Positions 7,657-17,221 of a DNA stretch of 64,000 bases are shown here, in pieces (the first letter of the stretch is position 1; each line of letters opens with the position of its first letter). Position numbers and translations under genes: made by a program. A model generated the notes under the pieces. That model did no database searches, had not been told where the DNA came from, and saw only the letters and a list, made by a program, of their open reading frames with translations. The stretch is from SAR202 cluster bacterium (GTDB taxonomy: Bacteria > Chloroflexota > Dehalococcoidia > Lucifugimonadales > UBA2985), in the NCBI GenBank assembly GCA_009391535.1, contig VFHP01000024.1, forward strand, positions 145,976 through 209,975. The letters are read 5' to 3'.

Positions 7657-10536
7657 TTGATCGCAACTGGAGATTCTATAAGAGAGGCTTTCCTTAGCTT
7701 TTTTGAGGGCAAAGGGCATATGCGCATGCCTAGCTCATCATTGATACCGGCGGCAGACCCGACTTTGTTGCTTACTAACGCAGGTATGGTTCAATTTAAG
7801 CCTTATTTCACAGGGGAAATGGACCCCCCTAACAGACGTATGACTTCGGTCCAAAAATGTTTCAGAACCACAGATATCGACTCTGTTGGTGACGCGACTC
7901 ATCTAACTTTATTTGAAATGCTAGGCAATTTTAGTGTAGGAGATTACTTTAAAAAAGAGGCGATAGAGTATGGATGGGAATTTGTTACTGGTGTTCTTTC
8001 CTTGGACGCTAATAGGATATGGATAACGATTTTCACTGATGACGAAGAATCTTTAGGTTATTGGATAAATGTAGGAGTCCCCCGAGACCGTATAAAAAGA
8101 TTTGGACATGAGGACAATTTTTGGGGCCCTGCAGGAAAAGAAGGTCCTTGTGGACCGTGTAGTGAAATACATTATGACTTTGGGATGGAACAGGGGTGCC
8201 TAAAGATGGATTGCGGACCCAACTGCACTAACTTGATCGAAAGCACAGGTATTCAATGTACAAGATTCGTTGAACTGTGGAATCTAGTTTTCATGGAATA
8301 TTACCAAGATGAGGACGGTTCTAGAACCAATCTACCATCTCCAAATATTGATACTGGCATGGGATTGGAACGGTGTGCTGTAATAATGCAACAAAAAGAC
8401 AATATCTACGAAACTGATTTGTTTTATCCGATAGTGGCAAGAATATGTAATCTGACCGGTAAGACCTATGGGTCTGATATAGATGTTGATCAAGCAATAA
8501 GAATAGTCGCAGAACATTGTAGAAGCGCTGTGTTTCTGATTAGTGATGGTGTAGTTCCTAGTAACGAGGGACGAGGTTATGTTCTCAGAAGGCTTATACG
8601 AAGAGCTGTTCGATATGCAAACAAGTTGGGCGTGGCATTATTTACCGATAAAAGCCTTTTCCTTGAACAGGAAAGAGACTTTCCAATCGTCGGCATTGAC
8701 AACAATAGTTTCATTGTTCAGTTAGCTAGTTTTGTCATTGAACTCAATCGGAATGTCTATCCAGACCTCTTGGATAGAGAGAGTTTTGTATTGAGGGTAT
8801 TGAACACTGAAGAAGAACGATTTGTACAAGTTTTTGATCAAGGTAATGGAATTCTTGGAGAGTTAGTCGACTATCGCAAGACTATCACTGAGATCCAAGA
8901 CGATATCGTATCTCAAAATCGGTCTCTACCTGGTGTAGAAACCGCAGGGGGATCAATGGCTAAGGATGAACTTGAAAAACAGATTGCAGCCAGTTCAAAT
9001 GTCGAGATTACCTTGGGAAAATGGTCCAGTAAAATATCCGGTTCTGAAGCCTTTATCATGTACGATACATACGGATTCCCTCCTGAATTGACGGAAGAAA
9101 TAGCTAGGGAAAATGGTTTGGACGGTATAGACTACCCTGATTTCGCCAATAATATGGAAAACCAAAGAAATAAAGGCAGATCAGCATCTTCGAGATTTCA
9201 AGGTAATTTTGACAAAAATAGGATCTATCAACAACTTGATAGCATAGAAACTTCATTCATTGGATACGAGAGCTTTGAGAGTGAATCAGAAGTTTTAGCT
9301 ATTATAATGAACGAGAAGATAGTTGATAATGTCTTCGAAGGGGACGAATTGGAATTGATAATCAAAGAAACGCCTTTTTATCCTGAAATGGGAGGACAGC
9401 AGGGAGATACAGGATTTATCTATAATGATACAGTTTCTCTACGAGTTGTAGACACTCAGACACCTTTAGCGGGTTTAGTAGTCCAAAGATGTCTGGTGGT
9501 GTCGGGCAATTTAGCTGTCGGGTCAAATGTTAAGTCTTCGGTGGATAATGTGAGACGTCAGGATACGGCGAGGAATCATAGTGCCACTCACATGCTACAT
9601 GCTGCTCTCAGGGAAGTCTTAGGTTCACACGTTAGGCAACAGGGATCCCTTGTTACTGCCGACAGATTGAGATTCGACTTTACCCATTTGAGTTCACTGA
9701 CAGATGAAGAACTCTTGCAAGTGCAGAAGATTACTAATCAAAAAATACGGGAGAATTTGCCAGTTTCTTTCGAAACCACTAGCTACCAAGAGGCAATAAA
9801 TATGGGTGCATTAGCATTTTTTGGTGACAGATACGGCAATGATGTTAGGGTGGTATCAATTGATTCTGGCAACAACGGGATATTCAGTCTGGAAGTTTGT
9901 GGTGGCACACATGTGAGATACACAGGAGATATAGGTTACTGTCATATTATATCGGAGACCGGTATCGGATCAGGAATAAGACGTATAGAGGCTCTAACAG
10001 GTAGAGCAGCTGAAGACGCTATGTTAGGTCAAAAAAGGATTGTAGAAGCTGTGTCTAAGAGAATACAGGCTGCTCCACAAGAGATAGTTAACAGATTGGA
10101 TGATTTCGTCTCTACATTTCAATCTAACAGCAAAAGAATTAACGAACTGGAGAGACAAATTCTGAAAAACGATTTAAATACTCTGGTTAGAACTATCATA
10201 GGAGAATCGACTCTAATAAAGGGAGAGCTAGTGGTATCTTCCGCTGATTTACTTAGGGAGGTGGGTGATTGGATAAAGAATGAAATAGACAGTGGTATTA
10301 TTGTTCTAGGTGCCATTTTAAACAATAGGCCATCTCTATTAGTAATGGCTACTCAAGATCTAGTTAGTAAAGGTTTTAATTCAGGTGATGTGATTAAGGA
10401 TACTGCCAGAATAGTAGGAGGAGGTGGTGGTGGTCGACCTGATATAGCACAGGCCGGTGGTAAACAACCAGAGAAACTAAATGTAGCACTTGATTACGCA
10501 GAACAGAAGATATCGTTATGGCTCAAGACTCTGTAA
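7657..10536 (+). CDS. alaS: Alanyl-tRNA synthetase
   Basis: Charges tRNA-Ala and clears mischarged Ser/Gly. Order: class II catalytic core (GKGHMRMPSSSLIP, TLFEMLGNFSVGDYF, GMGLERCAVIMQQ), editing domain with NHSATHMLHAAL zinc motif and VCGGTHVRYTGD, and a C-Ala domain with the glycine run and GRPDIAQAGGK. At 959 residues it is longer than the usual 870-880; much of the excess lies around residues 330-450, between the anticodon-arm region and the YDTYGFP segment. Translation starts at TTG 7657 with GGGAAG upstream; no ATG is available before the first conserved block. The 3' end overlaps ruvX by 19 bases. Confidence 0.97.
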   Translation: MIATGDSIREAFLSFFEGKGHMRMPSSSLIPAADPTLLLTNAGMVQFKPYFTGEMDPPNRRMTSVQKCFRTTDIDSVGDATHLTLFEMLGNFSVGDYFKKEAIEYGWEFVTGVLSLDANRIWITIFTDDEESLGYWINVGVPRDRIKRFGHEDNFWGPAGKEGPCGPCSEIHYDFGMEQGCLKMDCGPNCTNLIESTGIQCTRFVELWNLVFMEYYQDEDGSRTNLPSPNIDTGMGLERCAVIMQQKDNIYETDLFYPIVARICNLTGKTYGSDIDVDQAIRIVAEHCRSAVFLISDGVVPSNEGRGYVLRRLIRRAVRYANKLGVALFTDKSLFLEQERDFPIVGIDNNSFIVQLASFVIELNRNVYPDLLDRESFVLRVLNTEEERFVQVFDQGNGILGELVDYRKTITEIQDDIVSQNRSLPGVETAGGSMAKDELEKQIAASSNVEITLGKWSSKISGSEAFIMYDTYGFPPELTEEIARENGLDGIDYPDFANNMENQRNKGRSASSRFQGNFDKNRIYQQLDSIETSFIGYESFESESEVLAIIMNEKIVDNVFEGDELELIIKETPFYPEMGGQQGDTGFIYNDTVSLRVVDTQTPLAGLVVQRCLVVSGNLAVGSNVKSSVDNVRRQDTARNHSATHMLHAALREVLGSHVRQQGSLVTADRLRFDFTHLSSLTDEELLQVQKITNQKIRENLPVSFETTSYQEAINMGALAFFGDRYGNDVRVVSIDSGNNGIFSLEVCGGTHVRYTGDIGYCHIISETGIGSGIRRIEALTGRAAEDAMLGQKRIVEAVSKRIQAAPQEIVNRLDDFVSTFQSNSKRINELERQILKNDLNTLVRTIIGESTLIKGELVVSSADLLREVGDWIKNEIDSGIIVLGAILNNRPSLLVMATQDLVSKGFNSGDVIKDTARIVGGGGGGRPDIAQAGGKQPEKLNVALDYAEQKISLWLKTL

Positions 10537-10952
10537 GAATTCTTGGCTTGGATGTTGGAGAAAAACGAATTGGCGTCGCTGTAGCATATCCAGATGGCAT
10601 AGTAGTCCGACCACTTGTCGCTATTAACAGATCTTCTATATCTGATGACACTGATAAAATTGTCTCCCTCATAAATGAATACAACATCGAGTTGGTAGTA
10701 GTAGGATTACCAATTAGTTTGGACGGGAAATTTAGTCATCAGGCAAGGTTAGTCAAAGATTTTACTCGAAATTTGACTGATGCCTCGCCGGTTCGAGTTA
10801 AATCACACGATGAAAGATTTTCAACCGTAGAAGCAAATAGATTGTTAATTGATGCGGGTCAGAAGCCTTCTAGGAACAAAGGTCTTTTGGATTCCGCCTC
10901 AGCTGCAGTGATACTCCAGTCCTACCTAGAGTCTAATAGATTCAGAAGTTAA
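10518..10952 (+). CDS. ruvX: Putative pre-16S rRNA nuclease / Holliday junction resolvase-like RuvX (YqgF)
   Basis: RNase H-fold nuclease of 144 residues linked to 16S rRNA 5' maturation. The first strand GLDVGEKRIGVA carries the first catalytic Asp. LVVVGLPISLDGK and the C-terminal DSASAAVILQSYL are family hallmarks. ATG 10518 lies inside the end of alaS, so the two are co-transcribed and probably translationally coupled. The alaS-yqgF pairing occurs in many bacteria. Confidence 0.93.
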   Translation: MAQDSVRILGLDVGEKRIGVAVAYPDGIVVRPLVAINRSSISDDTDKIVSLINEYNIELVVVGLPISLDGKFSHQARLVKDFTRNLTDASPVRVKSHDERFSTVEANRLLIDAGQKPSRNKGLLDSASAAVILQSYLESNRFRS

Positions 10953-10958
10953 CAATTA

Positions 10959-10988
10959 TTGATGGTAGATTCATTATGCTGGTATACT
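10959..10988 (+). promoter_or_regulatory. Promoter of aroE
   Basis: TTGATG (10959-10964), an 18-base spacer and TATACT (10983-10988), just after the ruvX stop. Initiation near 10995 gives a leader of about 30 bases. Confidence 0.5.
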
Positions 10989-11024
10989 CCAGTGAAATTA
11001 AAACTGTTAGCGAGTTCTTGATTA

Positions 11025-11885
11025 ATGATAAAGACGATTTTTCTGCTAGGACATCCGGTGGGCCACTCTATCTCACCAATATTTCAACAAGTTGCTTTGG
11101 ATTACCATAATTTACCCATCGTTTATAAACCGATTGATGTTTTCCCAGACAAATTGGAAGAAACCATAGATTTATTAAGACAAGAAAATTTTGTTGGAGC
11201 TAATGTTACTGTACCTCATAAAGAAACAGTTTTTGATTTATTAGATGAAGTAGATGACACTGCGAAAGTTGTTGGTGCTGTTAATACTATTGAGAATAAG
11301 TCCGGTAAACTTATCGGCCATAATACCGATGTAGATGGGTTTATCATGTCTTTAAAAAAAAATTCCACACTTAACCCATCTGGGAAGATGTGTGTAGTGA
11401 TTGGAGCAGGCGGAAGCGCAAGAGCTGTTATCACAGGTTTGCTCCGTGTTGGAGTAGCCCGCGTAATAATATTCAACCGAACATTTTCCAGGGCAACAAA
11501 TCTCGCGAATGAGATGAATCCTGAAGGAAACAAGATACAAGTTATTGATATGCAGGAAATCGATCTCTTCAAAAGATTTGTTGAAGAAGCTGATTTGATA
11601 GTTAATTGTACGTCAATAGGTATGAAAGGCGGATCCGACGCTGAAAAGACACCTGTACCTGTAGATATTATATCTCCCAAATCTTTGATAACAGATTTGG
11701 TCTATAACCCTGAGCAAACACCACTAATAAAGGGTGCTGACAAAGCTGGTGCTAATGTTTTAACAGGATTATCTATGTTAGTTTACCAAGGAGCTATATC
11801 ATTTGAGATATGGACTGGTAAGAAAGCACCAGTAGATCGAATGTTTGTTGCAGCCCAATCCGCTATGAATAAAGAGGTGGGATAG
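11025..11885 (+). CDS. aroE: Shikimate dehydrogenase
   Basis: NADPH-dependent reduction of 3-dehydroshikimate to shikimate. The substrate-binding domain shows GHPVGHSISP and NVTVPHKE with the catalytic Lys. NTDVDGF holds the conserved Asn and Asp. The Rossmann domain carries VIGAGGSARAV, and FNRTFSRA provides the NADPH 2'-phosphate specificity residues. Its 286 residues are standard. It is followed 186 bases later by aroC on the same strand, two steps further down the chorismate pathway. Confidence 0.96.
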   Translation: MIKTIFLLGHPVGHSISPIFQQVALDYHNLPIVYKPIDVFPDKLEETIDLLRQENFVGANVTVPHKETVFDLLDEVDDTAKVVGAVNTIENKSGKLIGHNTDVDGFIMSLKKNSTLNPSGKMCVVIGAGGSARAVITGLLRVGVARVIIFNRTFSRATNLANEMNPEGNKIQVIDMQEIDLFKRFVEEADLIVNCTSIGMKGGSDAEKTPVPVDIISPKSLITDLVYNPEQTPLIKGADKAGANVLTGLSMLVYQGAISFEIWTGKKAPVDRMFVAAQSAMNKEVG

Positions 11886-11965
11886 AATCTACTATTACAT
11901 TCGAATAATTGTATACTTGATCTTATTGAACGTTTAGGTGCAAGAGATATGTTGCCTTTATGCAA

Positions 11966-11996
11966 TTGTAAATAGTAGGATTGATCGAGGTATAAT
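11966..11996 (+). promoter_or_regulatory. Possible promoter of aroC
   Basis: A perfect TATAAT (11991-11996) is preceded by TTGTAA (11966-11971) at a 19-base spacing, longer than optimal. It would give a leader of about 70 bases before aroC. Confidence 0.35.
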
Positions 11997-12071
11997 GGTT
12001 TAATCAATGATTAGAACTTGTCTCAAATTTGTTGATGAGACGTATTGAACTGATATGAGGAGATGTGTCAA

Positions 12072-13322
12072 ATGCTAAGGTTTCTCACTGCAGGTGAATC
12101 ACACGGGAAAAGTTTAACTACTATAATTGAAGGTATTCCTGCCGGATTAGAAATCACGGAGGAATATATAGAAAGGGATATGGCACGTCGGCAAATAGGA
12201 TACGGCAGGGGTGGCAGAATGCAGATAGAAAAAGACCGTGCTGAAATATTGTCTGGTGTGAGGCATGGTTTGACTTTAGGTTCTCCAATTACTATGTTGA
12301 TAATAAACAGGGATTGGTCCACAGGAAAGGGACCAGACGGAGTTCCTTGGATGGATGAAATGAACGTTGCCCCTTCAGATGTGCCATTTGACCCCATTAC
12401 TCATATAAGACCAGGCCACGCGGATACTCCTGGAGTCACTAAATATATGCAATCTGATGCCCGTAATATTTTAGAACGTTCAAGTGCCAGAGAGTTTGCC
12501 GCTAGAGTGGCGGCTGGAGCTGTGGCGAAACGATTTTTGGAAGAATTTGGTATAAGTGTCCATGGTCATGTATTGTCTATTGGTGGTATTCACTCAAACT
12601 CGTCTGAGGATGTTGATTGGGCAACACTAGAGGAATCACCATACCATAAAGAAAATATTGAGGGATCCAAGATATCAGCAGTTAGATGTGCAGATCCTGT
12701 AGCAGCTGATCTCATGATAAAGGAAATTGATAAAGCTAGAGAATCAGGAGATAGTTTGGGAGGCAGGATAGAGATTGTTGCCACGGGCGCACCAATTGGC
12801 TTGGGTAGTCATATACAATGGGATAGAAAATTAACCACTAAATTAGCCGGAGCCATTATGAGCATGAATGCGGTTAAAGGAGTTGAATTTGGCGCCGGAT
12901 TCTCTCAAGCTGATTTAAGAGGTTCTCAGGTTCATGATGTCGTCAAACCAGTTGGTGAATGGGGAAACGAGTCTGATGGAAAAATAGGTAGACCATGGCC
13001 ACGAAGGACAAATAATTCAGGCGGATTAGAAGGAGGAATGACCACGGGAGAACCTTTAGTCATTAAGGCAGTAGTCAAACCAATAGCAACTATTATGAAT
13101 GGTCTTGAAACTGTGGATTTGTTGACAGGTGAATTTGTATCAAAAGCTCATTTTGAGCGAAGTGACATAACATTTGTACCAAGTTGTGCAGTTGTGGGTG
13201 AGGCTATGGTGGCTTTGGTGCTCGCAGAGGCAGTGCTGGAGAAATTTGGGGGCGATCATATTGAAGAAACAAAACGCAATTGGATATCCTATATGGCCAC
13301 GACGGCTCCTCGGACAAGATGA
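12072..13322 (+). CDS. aroC: Chorismate synthase
   Basis: Makes chorismate from EPSP with reduced FMN, the last shikimate step. Signatures are LTAGESHG at the N-terminus, YGRGGRMQIE, HIRPGHADTPG, RSSAREFAARVAAG, and NNSGGLEGGMTTGEP near the C-terminus. The 416 residues are slightly longer than E. coli AroC (361) and fit the longer Gram-positive/thermophile form. I chose ATG 12072. GAGGAG ends at 12062, leaving 9 bases to this ATG but none to an ATG at 12063. Confidence 0.96.
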   Translation: MLRFLTAGESHGKSLTTIIEGIPAGLEITEEYIERDMARRQIGYGRGGRMQIEKDRAEILSGVRHGLTLGSPITMLIINRDWSTGKGPDGVPWMDEMNVAPSDVPFDPITHIRPGHADTPGVTKYMQSDARNILERSSAREFAARVAAGAVAKRFLEEFGISVHGHVLSIGGIHSNSSEDVDWATLEESPYHKENIEGSKISAVRCADPVAADLMIKEIDKARESGDSLGGRIEIVATGAPIGLGSHIQWDRKLTTKLAGAIMSMNAVKGVEFGAGFSQADLRGSQVHDVVKPVGEWGNESDGKIGRPWPRRTNNSGGLEGGMTTGEPLVIKAVVKPIATIMNGLETVDLLTGEFVSKAHFERSDITFVPSCAVVGEAMVALVLAEAVLEKFGGDHIEETKRNWISYMATTAPRTR

Positions 13323-13392
13323 TTTAGATTGAGTACTTTACTTATGAGTCCGGAATTTGTGTTTCATTCGAATTCTATTGGTCTGAATTAAT

Positions 13393-14529
13393 ATGAGTGA
13401 TCGGATAGATCAGATTAATAATCCTAGCAGAATAGTTGTGAAAATTGGTACTAATGTATTGATTGATGATTCTGGTCAATTAGACTTGGCTTTGATTGAA
13501 AGTCTGGTATCTGACATCGCTGATATCCATGAACAAGGTATCGAGGTGGTTATTGTTACATCTGGAGCTATTGCTTTCGGTGCAAACATGCTAGGAATTG
13601 ATATAGAGAACCAGGATGTTCGTTCTAAGCAAGCTTTAGCTGCAGTTGGGCAAAGTAGATTGATGCATGCATACGAGCAAATATTCGAAGCCCACAATAT
13701 AGTTGTAGCACAGGCTTTGATTTCTAGATCAGACATTACAGATAGAGAAGGCTATCTTAATGTTCGGAACACGCTTGTAACACTAATGGATTTCAATACA
13801 GTTCCAATTATTAATGAAAACGACGTTGTAGCTTTGGAGGAAATAGGGGTCAAAGTTTTTGGAGACAATGATAATTTGTCCTCTATGGTGTCTAATTTAA
13901 TTGATGCGGATCTCTTAATATTGTTAAGTGATATTGACGGTTTACACACTATGGATCCTCATCAACACCCTGATGCTGAGTTAATTTTGGAAGTAAATAC
14001 AATAGACGAAAGTATTGAAGCTATGGCTGGTGTCTCTCACAGTTCCAGGAGCAAAGGAGGAATGCAAGCCAAGTTGGATGCTATAAAATTAGCCACGGCC
14101 TCAGGCATAGCGGTTATATTGGTTAATGGTAGGACTCAATCGGTTGTGAGTGCCGTTTTAGCAGGCAAAAACATAGGAACCTTTTTCAAACCCTCTTCAA
14201 CCAAGATGGAGAGTCGTAAGAGATGGATGCTTGGTGCACTTTCAAATGATTGCAAAGTTGTTGTTGATTTTGGAGCAGCCAATGCGTTGTTGGAATGGAA
14301 AGGCAGCCTCCTTCCTTCTGGGATTAGAGAAGTTGTAGGTGTTTGTAGAAGAGGAGAGATTATATCTATAGAAAATGTGAACGGTAAACCAATAGCTTGT
14401 GGTATTACAGGATATGATTCTGAGGATATATCTGCCATCAAGGGTTTGCATTCTGACGATATTCTCAAGATTCTTGGGTATTATTATGGTGAGGAAATAA
14501 TACATAGAAATAACATGGTTTTGTTATGA
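13393..14529 (+). CDS. proB: Glutamate 5-kinase
   Basis: Phosphorylates glutamate in the first step of proline synthesis. The N-terminal amino-acid kinase domain has VVKIGTNVL, VTSGAIAFG, ALAAVGQSRLM, NENDVV and FGDNDNLSSMV. From about residue 285 a PUA domain follows (LLPSGIREVVG), as in most bacterial ProB. Its 378 residues are typical. proA follows after 69 bases. Feedback control by proline acts on the kinase domain in this family. Confidence 0.96.
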   Translation: MSDRIDQINNPSRIVVKIGTNVLIDDSGQLDLALIESLVSDIADIHEQGIEVVIVTSGAIAFGANMLGIDIENQDVRSKQALAAVGQSRLMHAYEQIFEAHNIVVAQALISRSDITDREGYLNVRNTLVTLMDFNTVPIINENDVVALEEIGVKVFGDNDNLSSMVSNLIDADLLILLSDIDGLHTMDPHQHPDAELILEVNTIDESIEAMAGVSHSSRSKGGMQAKLDAIKLATASGIAVILVNGRTQSVVSAVLAGKNIGTFFKPSSTKMESRKRWMLGALSNDCKVVVDFGAANALLEWKGSLLPSGIREVVGVCRRGEIISIENVNGKPIACGITGYDSEDISAIKGLHSDDILKILGYYYGEEIIHRNNMVLL

Positions 14530-14598
14530 GTTTTCATAACTCTGTAGTTTCCCAATTGTTATTTCTTAAGACTGCACATGTAGCATGGGAGATTTAAC

Positions 14599-15873
14599 AT
14601 GACGAATATCGACGACGAATTAATGGTGAAAGGGTCTAATGCTAGATTGGCTTCAAAAGAGCTTGCAAAATTGTCCTCAGATATCAAGAACGAGGCTTTG
14701 TTAAAGATAGCTAATAACTTGGAAAGTAACTGTGAAGATATAATACAAGTTAATGCCAAAGATATAGATGCTGGAAAAGAAAAAGGTTTAACTGAGGCAC
14801 TTTTAGACAGATTGTTGTTGAATCAGGACAGGGTTATTGGCATGGCTAATGATTTGCGCAATATAGTAAATATCCCAGATCCAGTCGGAGTCATTATTGA
14901 TCAAAAGGTTTTACCTAATGGGTTGAATGTAAGTCGGAGGAGAGTTCCATTGGGGGTTATTGGTGCAATATATGAGAGTCGACCAAATGTTACTATAGAT
15001 ATATCTGCTTTATGTCTAAAATCTGGTAATGCTGTTATCTTGAGAGGAGGCAGTGAGGCCATAAATTCAAATAGAATACTTTCTGATATAGTTCGGCAAT
15101 CTATAGCAGATGTTGGTTTACCAATAGATTCGGTTTGTTTCGTTGATTCCCCTGACAGATCAATAGTAGACCAAATGTTAACTATGAAAAATGAAATAGA
15201 TCTATTGATACCTAGGGGAGGAGCTGATTTTATACGTTATGTAGGAAACAACGCTACTATGCCGGTCATCACAGGTGGCATAGGTGTTTGTCATACTTAT
15301 GTAGACCAGTTTGCTGATTTGGAGAAATCGGTGGCCATATCATATAACGCAAAAGTACAGAGACCCACAGTGTGCAATGCTATGGACACATTAATTATTC
15401 ATTCAGCTGTGGCATCGTCTTACCTTACAGAAATTGCAAAAAAATGGTCAGATGCGGATGTGGAGATACATTGCGACGAAAAATCAATGAGTATTCTAGA
15501 TTCAATTCAAGGGCTAAAACTGAAACAAGCAAATGATGGGGATTGGGGTACAGAATTCCTCTCCTTGACAGTATCAGTGGCTGTAGTTAATTCATTGGAG
15601 GAAGCTTTGGATCATATTGATAGGTACGGATCCGGACATTCTGAAGCGATTATTACTGAGGATCAGTCTAATGCTATGAAATTTCTTGATGACGTTGATG
15701 CTGCAGCGGTGTTTGTGAATGCTAGTACTAGGTTTACAGATGGTTCTGCGTTAGGTTTAGGGGCTGAGGTGGCAATAAGCACCAATAAAATGCATGCAAG
15801 AGGTCCAATGGGACTGAATGAATTAACTTCTTATAAGTGGACAATAATTGGGGATGGTCAGGTAAGAGAATAA
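14599..15873 (+). CDS. proA: Gamma-glutamyl phosphate reductase
   Basis: NADPH-dependent reduction of glutamyl-5-phosphate to glutamate semialdehyde. It is an aldehyde-dehydrogenase-fold enzyme with GVIGAIYESRPNV, SGNAVILRGGSEA, LLIPRGGADFIRY, and the catalytic cysteine in QRPTVCNAMDTL. VNASTRFTDGSALGLGAEV is the C-terminal family signature. ATG 14599 has GGGAGA upstream. It converges on htrA 15 bases beyond its stop. proC is not in the window. Confidence 0.97.
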   Translation: MTNIDDELMVKGSNARLASKELAKLSSDIKNEALLKIANNLESNCEDIIQVNAKDIDAGKEKGLTEALLDRLLLNQDRVIGMANDLRNIVNIPDPVGVIIDQKVLPNGLNVSRRRVPLGVIGAIYESRPNVTIDISALCLKSGNAVILRGGSEAINSNRILSDIVRQSIADVGLPIDSVCFVDSPDRSIVDQMLTMKNEIDLLIPRGGADFIRYVGNNATMPVITGGIGVCHTYVDQFADLEKSVAISYNAKVQRPTVCNAMDTLIIHSAVASSYLTEIAKKWSDADVEIHCDEKSMSILDSIQGLKLKQANDGDWGTEFLSLTVSVAVVNSLEEALDHIDRYGSGHSEAIITEDQSNAMKFLDDVDAAAVFVNASTRFTDGSALGLGAEVAISTNKMHARGPMGLNELTSYKWTIIGDGQVRE

Positions 15874-15888
15874 TAGTAAGTTGGTTTT

Positions 15889-17124
15889 CTAAGAACCTCT
15901 AGGTTGTTCCTCAAGTGTAATATTTAGGTCAAGTATTTCCTTGCCTCTCGATATAGTAACTTTTGCTTCTGTTCCTATGTCGTATCCTCTGACCACTTTT
16001 TGTAGTTGTTTTACAGTTGTTACCTCAATATTATCGAATGCGGTTATCACGTCTCCCGCTAATATTCCTGCTTCTTGTGCGGGTCCTGATATGTCGACCC
16101 TTGTGATCAGAACTCCTTTGTTAACGGATAGATTTTCCTGATTCACTATTACTGGAGTAACATCTGTGACTCCAACTCCCATCCATCCGAACACTACCTT
16201 TCCGTGTTCAAGGATCGATGATATCACTGGTACTACAGTGAATGAACTGACAGCGAATCCTATACCTTCTCCTTGTGATGTTCTAGCTGTGTTTATACCA
16301 ACTATATCACCTTCCAGGTTAATTAGAGGGCCACCACTATTACCTTGGTTGATAGCAGCATCAGTTTGGATCATATTGAACAACCTGCCTCCTTCAGTGT
16401 CAATGTATCTATCAAGAGCACCGACTATTCCCAGAGTAACAGTAGGTCCTCCTGGTAGGGCTAATGCGTTACCTATGGCGATAACCCAATCTCCAATTTG
16501 CAGAGAGTCTGGATCTGCAAAATTAACAGCATCGTAAGAGCCTTCAGGTATTTCTATAACAGCTAAATCTGATGTCGGGTCTGTACCGCGTATTTTTGCT
16601 ACGAAAGATCGGCCATCTTCTAGAAAGACATTAATTTCAGTCGCACCGTTTACCACATGATTATTTGTCACTATTAGCCCCTTCTTGTCAAATAATACCC
16701 CGGTGCCTTGAGCTTCTTGTTCAATGTTTCTGCAACCAAAAAAGAAATCACATTGTTCTATTATTGATTCTGTTGCAATAGCTACTACGGATGGCTTAAC
16801 TTCAGACACTATTTTAGCTACTGACGGAAGTTCTTTTATCAAAGGTACAGGTGTTGGTGTAGGTACAGGTGTAGGTGTCGGTGTCGGTACTGGTGTGGGT
16901 GCCAGTGTCGCTGTTGGTATTGGTATCATTGGAGACAATGTCTCTATAGGTATCTGGGTTGCTTTAGATGTGTTATTTGACCCAGAATCTGGGAGACCTT
17001 GTTGAGAAGCTTCATTTGTGTTTCCATCCGTTTTTATATGGTCAATACTTCCCGTATCGCATCCGATAACTAGTAGAATAATTACTACTGCCAAGTAAAT
17101 TAATTTAACTAACGAATTTGTCAT
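15889..17124 (-). CDS. htrA: HtrA/DegP-type serine protease, lipoprotein
   Basis: Envelope quality-control protease. Residues 1-21 form a lipoprotein signal ending LLVIG, with Cys22 as the lipidation site; lgt at 36.8 kb supplies the enzyme for this. A low-complexity Pro/Thr spacer follows (about 65-94). The trypsin-like domain has His156 (NNHVV), Asp186 (TSDLAVI) and Ser263 (GNSGGPL), so it should be active. Cys125 and Cys131 bracket a loop and could form a disulfide. A single PDZ domain ends the protein (about 310-405). Architecture matches DegS-like or HhoA-type anchored HtrA rather than two-PDZ DegP. Confidence 0.93.
   Translation of the reverse strand: MTNSLVKLIYLAVVIILLVIGCDTGSIDHIKTDGNTNEASQQGLPDSGSNNTSKATQIPIETLSPMIPIPTATLAPTPVPTPTPTPVPTPTPVPLIKELPSVAKIVSEVKPSVVAIATESIIEQCDFFFGCRNIEQEAQGTGVLFDKKGLIVTNNHVVNGATEINVFLEDGRSFVAKIRGTDPTSDLAVIEIPEGSYDAVNFADPDSLQIGDWVIAIGNALALPGGPTVTLGIVGALDRYIDTEGGRLFNMIQTDAAINQGNSGGPLINLEGDIVGINTARTSQGEGIGFAVSSFTVVPVISSILEHGKVVFGWMGVGVTDVTPVIVNQENLSVNKGVLITRVDISGPAQEAGILAGDVITAFDNIEVTTVKQLQKVVRGYDIGTEAKVTISRGKEILDLNITLEEQPRGS
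16843..16932 (-). repeat. Short-period repeat encoding the Pro/Thr spacer of HtrA
   Basis: On the plus strand the sequence is a run of imperfect 6-base units of the GGTGTx/GGTACx kind, coding for alternating Pro-Val/Thr-Pro residues. Such tracts can vary in length between strains. Here they set the distance between membrane anchor and protease domain. Confidence 0.7.
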
Positions 17125-17221
17125 TTTTAATCTCTGATAAATTTCCGCAATTATACATGTAAATTTCGAAAAACTTGTGAATTTTTGAATCCCCGTTCAA
17201 CCTCTATCTCAAGTTCTTTAT

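Noticed and set aside
16843..16932. CRISPR-like or minisatellite array
   Set aside because: The repeats are short, in frame and code for a Pro/Thr spacer typical of anchored proteases; there are no unique spacers.
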